Source of the DNA: Ancylostoma caninum
Lineage: Eukaryota > Nematoda > Chromadorea > Rhabditida > Ancylostomatidae
Reading direction: 5' to 3'
DNA length: 64,000 nt
Assembly (NCBI GenBank): GCA_037903475.1
Contig: JBAJFG010000423.1
Coordinates: forward strand, 671,283-735,282
How positions within the stretch are numbered: position 1 is the first letter of the stretch; each line of letters starts with the position of its first letter. A model generated the notes under the pieces. It had not been told where the DNA came from. It saw only the letters and a list, made by a program, of their open reading frames with translations, and searched no databases. Positions 29,401-38,400 of the stretch are shown here, in pieces. A program made the position numbers and the translations under genes.

Positions 29401-32400
29401 GAATACTCCGATGATCGATTTTTCGGCTTATCCTCAGTGCTTAATACTGCTTCCTTTACAACATCAATAGCTTCTTACATATTGACGACCACTCACTTAT
29501 TTCTATCAATTTTCTTTACCCCAACTTAGCCGTCTTCTTCCTGGCAGCAATTTTGATGAACATTGTACGTACCATTGATTACAACAAAACCTAGGCGAAG
29601 TTATGAACCCCTGTCTTTACCGGGACAGGTTTTTTAGAACCATTTTCTGCTGAGTCTTCACGAGGAGCGATACGAAGCAATTTTGCAGGACGCTGCCCTA
29701 TGACCATCGCGGAATCTCCTAGTCTCCGAGAAAGACGAAAAAAAGCGAGTCAAATTTCGAATGCAGGATGAACTCACAGGTTTCGGCCGTCGACCAAGGG
29801 TGAAGTATCGTGCTGGACTCGGTTGAATCACGTGACTGTTTCTGGAAGTGAAAACTTATAGATAAGTTATCTACATGTACACACATAAGTACAATATTTT
29901 CAACCAGTATCACCAGTCTGGAGGAAGAAATTCTACAAAGTTTACTTTTGGCACCAAGTGCAAAGTTAAAATTGAATAATGCCTGAAGAAATGCAAAAAC
30001 ACCCGTGAAAACGTACGGCAGCCAGCAGTTGTAGGAGTCAAGGAGAAGAAGAAGCAGCAGCAATTTGAACAAATTCACAAAACCGCAGGCGGTAGTGAAA
30101 ACAACGAGAATAACACTTGATTAACGCCTTGTTGTTGGCTTTTCACATCTTCTGGCTTCGCCACTTTGCGTCGTGTTTTCACAGGAAATGATTAATGATC
30201 TTTTAAGCAGAACTTAATAGACACTGAATTAGTCACACAACACCCCTTGAAAAAAGGAATCTTATCTTGAGAAAAAAACAACTAACATGGTTTCCCCTTA
30301 AAGAAAGTAAGATTTTGAATGGGTGGCCCAGCCTATGACGGAAGATCAACTGGTAATCCATTCATGAATTGAGAAAACCGAGATCTATTTCGAACATTCC
30401 GGGCTTGCATAACCAAATAACCGTAATAAACCTACGACCAAGTAGCAACCGAATACTATAATCAATCTAGAAACTGAACCAAAAAAATCAAGAGCTTTAA
30501 AAGCGGAAAGCAATAAATACCTTCTAATCATACCTCAAGGGTAATTCTTCTCGCACATTCTCAAAAGTTCGGAATTTCAACTTATTCGAAATTGAATTTT
30601 CGGATATAAATGTACATATCTAATGCATTGCTCGATCTTGACAATCTATACCAATTAACCCTTAGCAAGCGACTTTACCAGGAACCTCGGGAAAAGGGAA
30701 AGTGTGAGCGTGAAGAAGGAGCGTCCACCAAATTTCGGTACTTGAACGATTAATTATATATTGCCTCTCTAACAAGAGCAAAAGAGAATTCCAGGGAAAA
30801 GTGAAAAATTAGAAGAAGCAGAACCTACGAGGGAAAAAATAGGAAAGGAACATAATCAGAAATTCTGATGGTGGTGAGAAAGAGCAACAGAGGGAGCATG
30901 CCTGAATATGAGTGCATAAACAGCTGGAAATTCGAAAGTAATGTAGATGAAAAGTTAGGTCAAAAGCAAAACAACAGAAAAATAAATATTCAAGAAAATA
31001 TATAATAAGAGTGGAATTTGAAAATGGACTAATAGAACTTTGCAATCAATTGAGCGACGGGTTTTAGAAGTCGGGCGACCGGTGGAGGTTGGGAAGGGGA
31101 GGCGGAGGAATGGTCCGATTCGTGTCCGCCAATAAGGAATAGCGAACTTAAATAAAGATGAGGCCAAAGAAACCCCATGTACACTCATGAAAATAGTAAT
31201 TTGCAAATTACAACAACGTAATGATAATAAATTGCATGTATGGAAATAAAAAACATTAATAACATCCACCAAGCCACTTTTAGCCTTACTCCCAAAGACC
31301 CGGCGAGAAGAAGGTGACCGAAAAGCCTCCGCCAGGTTGATTGAGAAGCAGCGGCGGATCTTCTGTACAATCTGACGATCTGGATGAGCTGCTGGCTTCG
31401 GAAAGTGAGACGCTAGCTCCGAAGGCATCAGAGAATAGCTACCGAACAGCTCAGTTATGTTTCTGGTACGAGAACATTGAGGAGAGACATTCAAATTCAC
31501 AGAAAGCCATGTCAAACGGAGCAAAGGGAGAGAAATGAGACGACCACGCCCCGATGACGATGTTTAACAAAAGAAGCAGAGCTGCGGCGAATCACTTGAG
31601 GATCTATGCTGGCTGACAACATTACTCAGCCGTATCAAGTGACAGCGATCGCTAAGCTCCGCAGTAAAACGACAAACTGTTCTGGAATTCTCGCAACAAC
31701 AGCGTTTATACCCTGATTAATCATGCAATGATGAAAAAATTCAGTATATATAAAAGTGAAAGGATGTACAGAATACGTATGCCTGTATTCTCAAATTTGA
31801 ATGACTTTTCGAAGTATCCAATGATTTTGGTGTATTCAGTAAATAAATAATGAACTTCGTGATTCGTTGCATCTCCACCCCTCTCTGTTAAATGTGAATG
31901 GAACTAATCAGCACTGGAAAAATTTTGTCATAATGTAGATTTTATTGACAGCGGCATACCAGATATGTGCCTTTTGTAGATGTGGTTCATCGTATTGAGA
32001 TGCGACATACATGAGTGACTGAATCGCTGCGATTTAAACAAGAATCAATGTAACATCGCTTATACTCACTTTGGATCTTTGAGTTCAATCGAACAATTTT
32101 TCGTTGATACGACCAGTTGGGCAAGTTTTTCTTTACTTGAAATCATGCACAATATGTAGAAGAATGAATTGATCAGGAAAATGGTTGTCGTGATTGGCGA
32201 TCATCAATTCCATTCGTGGAATGCGTCACGCGTTTGAGTTCATCCCAGAGTCGCAGAAGATATGAGAATGTGTCCTACCACATATACCGTGACTGCTGGG
32301 TTAGGTGGGTGGAGAAAGGAGGAGAAGGAGAGGGTGGATCACTCGTCCTACCATGTGAACCTGCGTTGCTTAGCGTGATTGGTTATCCTTTAGGCTATGT

Positions 32401-35400
32401 AATGCTAGGATTCGCAGGACGTAAAGGTTGGTTTTCTAGCCAGGTTTCTCGCAGTCATGCGTTTATGAATCCTAGGCCAGAGCTTGGGTGCATTACTGAA
32501 GTTACCCATTTTAAACACGTTGACGCAAGTGTTAACAATGCCTAAATTTCTGCAGTGTAATACGTTCATCCTGGGTAATTTCAATGACGCATCAGGCCTC
32601 AGGGGCATGGCGGCTTGGCTGGAGCCAGAGGAGAGGCCGGAAAGTGTGAGTGACAGCTAGCCTCTTGCCACAGCGATGCGCATCACCCCCTTCCCCCTCC
32701 AAAAAAAGTAATCAAATAAATACAAAGTATGCAAAAAAACACAGCTAACAATAAGCAGACTGCTATAAATACAGCGATTGAAGTTAAAGAGAACTGTTTT
32801 TGAGAGAAAAAGGTAAGAGGAAGAAAACGCAAAAGATCTACAGCTGTAGATGAAATTCCACTTCTCGTCTTCAAAAGCGACTTCTAAACTCAAAAAAAGC
32901 ATCTACGATCTACTTCACTTCACTTGGGAGTCTAAAAAATAACCAAAAAAAAACAAAAAAGCCTCAAAGAAGCTCTCTAAGGAAAATTTCCGCTTAAACA
33001 TGAATATTAACTTACAAAAGGTCGACGTCGAGCATTTGCAGTTTTGTAGTGAAAGGGGAGGGGGTCTTAGAACCGTGTCAAGGGCTTAGAACTATTTATC
33101 AGTGTATCAGTGCGAACGACACTGTGTTTTCACCACTGTGTTTTCACAACGAACTCACAGCACCCCCCCCCCCCACTGGCGTCAAACTGCCGCCATCGCC
33201 GTTATCACAAATTTAGTCACACGTTTACGGAACTCCACGTAAGCGTCGCTGTTGAAATAAAAACGCGTCGTGAACATCTCCTAACCATTAAAACACGTTA
33301 TCGCTTCAACTTTTGATCGCTGCGACGAAAACATAAACAAAAGAGAATACTGTAGCGACACTATGTACACCTAAGTTATATGCATATATTAGCTTCTTTT
33401 CCTTTACAGCATGTCCTGCAGATCTCGCCCCAATCGAACACCGCGGCGCGGCAAGAGAAGCTGATCGGCTCCTTACTCTACCGCAGCAAGTGATCACCCT
33501 TTTCGATAGGGACCGATTTCCAGTGCATGCTATAAGAGAACAAAATGTTTCCGCAAGAAATGATGAGAGATTCACACGAATCCAAATATTTCCGGAAGGT
33601 TATTAGCAGCCGAGCAAGCTACGATTTTCTTCGTAAGGAGATTTCTGCAGTTTTTATTTGATGGCTACTCCACGCGAGCTTTTGGTTTGATGTACAATAC
33701 CCGCACTAAGTTTGTTAAAAATGAACATCTTGAACGCGAATTTGCGTTATTTTCGTTCCATGGTAATAGCTCATCGTAACAAAGCGATTCACAGACCAAA
33801 CCAGGGGTCAAAAACGGCAATGGAGTGAGCTAGCATATTCCATGAAATGAGCCCTAAATTCTGATTTTCAAAAACGAAATTCGCAAGTTTTTGATTCTGC
33901 CGTGACAGTCCGCGCATAGCGCGCGACATACTTTGATGCGCGGCATGATCCGAGCACTGTAAATGATTCTGGAATTTCAATGTTCAAAATCGAAATTTAG
34001 AGCTGATTTCATGAAATATGCTAGCTCACTCCACCGCTGCTGCTGACCTCTGGTTTGATCTGTCGCTTTGTTACGATGAGTTATTGCCCTGGAACGAAAA
34101 GAACGTAAATCCGCGTTCTGAATTTTCATTTTTAACAAACTTAGTGCGGGTATTGTACATACATATATGCATCAGCGGTTCCTTACTTAATTCCCAAGAA
34201 AAAGTTCGAGGTCTGCTCAAAGACCAGCGGATTTTGCTAGCAATTAATGAAGCGGGACTAGCAGATCCTTTCAAAAGAGAACACTCGAAACTGAGCAGGA
34301 AAAATTTTTGCGAGAAGCATAATCCAAGAAGGCTTCCTCCGAGATTTTGAATCAGCATTCAAGGATCAGCTGAATACTGACTGGTGAACTTCGTATTTTC
34401 CACGAAAATACGAGAAATAGTGACAGATTTTTAGTAAAGGTGTAGGTAATACGCCCCATCAAGCTGGAATAATCAGGTCAGGATTTTACCTTCTCTGAGA
34501 TGTCTGCTGGTTCTTTACCAATACGAGAGTTGAAATTATTTGCTGACCTGTTGTGATTCCATTGGCTCCGAATATCCTCTACTTGCGCTCTCAGTATTAC
34601 CTACGTAGATTAGCGAAGATTTCTCCAAGTTTGCTGAGCTCATCTACGATGGATGATCAACCTCATACTCACGAGAAAGATCACGCATGGGTACCAGCTG
34701 GTTATGAACAACATCCGTTATGAGTGAACATGCTTATATGTAGGTGCCAGGTAAGGGTAGATTTGGTTACATCAACACATTATCATGGTCAAGCTCAATT
34801 GTGACCTCGAAATCTGCTGGTAACTTCGGTGACAACAAAGATTTGCGAACCGGTTTCCTGCATGTGTAAACTCTGCTCTGCATGGGCCTTGTGTTCACCC
34901 TTGAACCAAAGAAGTAGACGAACACTTTGCTCTAGATAAACTAGTCAACAGATCGTCTGATAACACTTTGACGCCTGCAGTTTCACGCGTCCGTGCGATA
35001 ATAGCACGTCTTAGCAAGATATTTTGCTAGAATTGCCATCTCAGGATTCCCGAAAAATTGAATTTCAAAGGGAAAATTACTTACAATATAGTGTTGAGAA
35101 CAGCCGATTCAAGCTGGTCGATCACGTTGTGCACTCGTGTCGTGTCCACTGTGGCACTGTCGAATTTCAGATCTACAAATAAACTCCAATTTTGAGTAGA
35201 ACTTGATCATTTCGTAGTAAAAATGTGTAGGACCACATTGATTTTAGGCCATAACATGTTGCGGAAAAAAGAAATGGACTTATCGAGATGTTATTGGTTA
35301 ATACGCTAGTGGTCGCAAGAAATCCCACCTCTCGATGATTTTTGTCAAGTTTTATTCTCAGAAACCATCCGCGCTTCTACCCAAAACCCGACATATCGCA

Positions 35401-38400
35401 AAACTCCCAGAGTTCCAGGATTTTCAGGGAAATCTGCAATCCCGGAAGGTCAGCACGTGCTCTCCTGCACTTTGGGAACGAAGACCATCAAATCACGGCC
35501 ATTGATACACATGAAACAAGCACGTGCCGCTCAAAATAAAGATACGATAAGATAAACGGTCCGCAACATCAGCTTGCAAAATAGGAAATAAAACGCGCAG
35601 AGTACACATCCTGTCTGCTGTTTAGTGATAATAGTACACAGAGCGGTCCTTTCAACGCTTTGAAGCTATAAAAATCACTCCACATGATTTCTTCGTTGTG
35701 ACAGCGAGGAGCGCCCAATAAGCAGCACGGAAGAGAACAAAAAATCAGGCGCGTCTGAAAACTTAAACGAAGAACTTCGATTGCTAGGTCTGCCCTCCAT
35801 CGATCTGGGAAGCTTCCGATGGTTGCCACCCACATATTGCTACAGGATGCCACGGGATAGCGAAACCTACTGAGCCAGCATTTCTGCCACTTATTCATAG
35901 ATTTCATCTCGCACAGGACTTTTTTAAGGCAGGAAGCGAATCCCAAGATGGAACGCAAAGTAATGAAACTCGTTAGAATAGAGCACTTGATCACTGGCAT
36001 ACTTCCAGACGAAAGAGATACGTGTACTGTAAAAATAGAGCATTTCACATAGTGAGGCACTCCTGTACATATTATCGCAATAACCAGTGAAAAGCAGAGA
36101 AATTTCAGAGGAAATGTTGATGAATCCCTTCATAAATGTACTTACAATGTACAGTGGTTGACAATGGCGGTGGCCCATCTGCGGCCTCGAGAAGGACGCG
36201 CAACCGCACCGCGCGTGCTGGGATCGGTGTCTTCTGCCGTCCGAATGCTATTTGTAAGCTTTTTTCTTCCTGATTTGGTGCAAAATTCTTGAAATCGGGT
36301 AGAAAAGCTGCTAGAAATAGCATAACAGCAGCAGAAAACATCGGTTACGGCACACGCGGCGCGGTTGTCGGCGCAGGTCCTTCTCGAGGCCGCAAATGGG
36401 CCACCGCATTGCTATCCACTGTATGTGAGTAATTGCTGAGATTTATTAGAAGTTTGGCGGCGCAAAGCAGAGACTGAACAGCATGCAGATCTCTGACAAG
36501 GAATTGATGATCGGAACATCATATGATACACTTGCACTAATTGTTGCGAGGTGATCACTCCGATCCAGGGAGATGCTGGAGTACCGTGCTCATGATCGTG
36601 CTATTATTATTATTATTATTTATTACATGGGGAAACCATGTGGGCAGAAATAAAAACACAATTGACGTATATTACAAATCATAGAAGATAGCAACTATAG
36701 TACATGAACGAAGCAGTATATTCTATTGAAAAGTATTGGAAACATTTGATGACCTGATGAATCGTTTTGCCAATTTCCTGAATTGTTTCACTTTAGTAAG
36801 GATGCGATGATTTTTGCTGAGATTCAGATACTGGGTTCCGGCACGGTTAACAAAAAAGTGTTGCCTTGCGGATGTAATTGCTTTATGAAATGAAATTTTA
36901 TTCAAATCACCCCTAGTAGTGGAGGTGATGAATTTAAAGAAACTCGTGATGTTGACATTGGTGATGCCAGTTAGAATTTTGTGAATTATGAGCGGCTGTG
37001 ATCTGAATCTAACCACATCTGCCTTATCGGTTACCGATAAGTTCGGCCAACGCGCGGCCTCAGGCTCTCTTGCTCTCATTTATACTCACTATCTCTAAGG
37101 CTAGTACGTAACTCACTACATCTTGGTGGCCCATGGCGTCTACTATTACCATATTAGTAAATTATATTTATTATTACTATTACATTAGGCTTAGCACAGT
37201 CCGTCCAACTTTATTACATATCGAGTGAGTTGATCGCTGATTGACTATTTTGTCATTCTTTGTACTACACTCATACCGTTCACAATGAGTTAAAATAGTA
37301 TAACTACCATATTCCTAAACTCGTGTTAACTTTATTCCACCTGTGATTTTCCTCGTAATTTATTGTCCATTTCATTGCGTTCACTTTACTATTTCATGCG
37401 TGTGGCATTTGGGTGATCAACCGACAGGGACCACTGATTCATCGATTCGCTACACTACTCCTTAGAAGACGCTTTCTCAGATTTAACAGCAGAATTTTCG
37501 CAAACATTGAAGGTTAAGGTAACTCACCCTTGACACTCTGCACCAATTGCAGACTCGGCAGTATAACCTGGTTGGTCTTGAACTGCGAGTGCTTGAACAG
37601 GTCGCGCATCGACTCGGAGACCATTTCCAACGCGGCGTGAACGCTTACACACATGGATTCGCCATCTGAATTGATACTTTTATGGATGAATAAGTCCCCT
37701 TTTTCGGCAAAAGGACACTGATCATCCAGAAACTTCCAGATTCTACAAGATTCATCTACTCGCTTCGTTTTTGTCACCGTTACCCTGCTATTATTCACTA
37801 GTTTCTCCACTAAAGTGGCGCCGACCTATTCACGACGATAAAACGAAGTTTTTCTACGTACACGGGGCGAGTGTAGTGTCATGGAAGAGACGAATCGCCT
37901 ATTGCTCCCATTGAGACTCATAAAATTGTAATTAATCGTCTTGTTACGGAATGGTACAGAACATAAATGAAATATCGACAAAACTAAATTGGTCCTAGCA
38001 TTGAGTTCGAAAAGAACATGGAAACCAGGAATATATTGTAGTATATCTGAAAGAGAGCACCCCCGAGAAGCTGGACTATGTGCAGTAAAATATTCAGTTC
38101 TCCTAAACCGAAAATCATAAAAATAGTTATGCATTCTATCTGAAGGGCTAATTAGAACAAGCATAACGTGAGCAGAGCAATTCGAGCTCGATCAAAAATA
38201 CGACATTTTTCTTCATCGACGTAGCTGAAACGTGGTTTTTATGATCCAGATTGCCGCAATACATATCTGAACTTATTCGGGATAACGAAATCAAATCTAA
38301 CAGAAGACTCTATCGTCAACGTGGCCGCAAATCATATCTCATTGGCCGCTACAGCTTCAGCAAAAAAAGCAGGAGAAAATCCACATATCGTTCGCTAGAG

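Larger units (their letters stand above)
14272..29777 (-). other. 15.5-kb intron of the F-BAR RhoGAP gene
   Basis: The intron carries a TIR element (15120-15659), a coding-like plus-strand exon (16398-16568), a tRNA-like sequence (17608-17675), a coding-like island (20842-21148), a Tc1-type TIR element (22088-22915), a retrotransposon tail (about 23690-23815) and a foldback element (25765-26199). A poly-C/CT run lies at 17000-17028. The ATG-rich stretch at 27400-27620 holds many ATGCA strings. Elsewhere I see only A+T-rich sequence with short chance open frames. Confidence 0.6.
29842..35084 (-). other. 5.2-kb intron of the F-BAR RhoGAP gene
   Basis: Apart from the coding-like island near 31.3-31.4 kb, the foldback element at 33690-34161, a 12-C run at about 33163-33174 and a dispersed-repeat copy at 32572-32600, this intron shows nothing recognisable. 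Confidence 0.6.
35173..37527 (-). other. 2.4-kb intron with a retrotransposon tail and a palindromic element
   Basis: This intron contains the family B palindrome (36150-36423) and the 3' end of a LINE (about 36600-37079). The rest is without recognisable features. Confidence 0.6.

Noticed and set aside
35569..36060. A 163-codon minus-strand open frame in an intron
   Set aside because: Codon use is unremarkable and no known motif or splice signal was seen. The host exons join without it.
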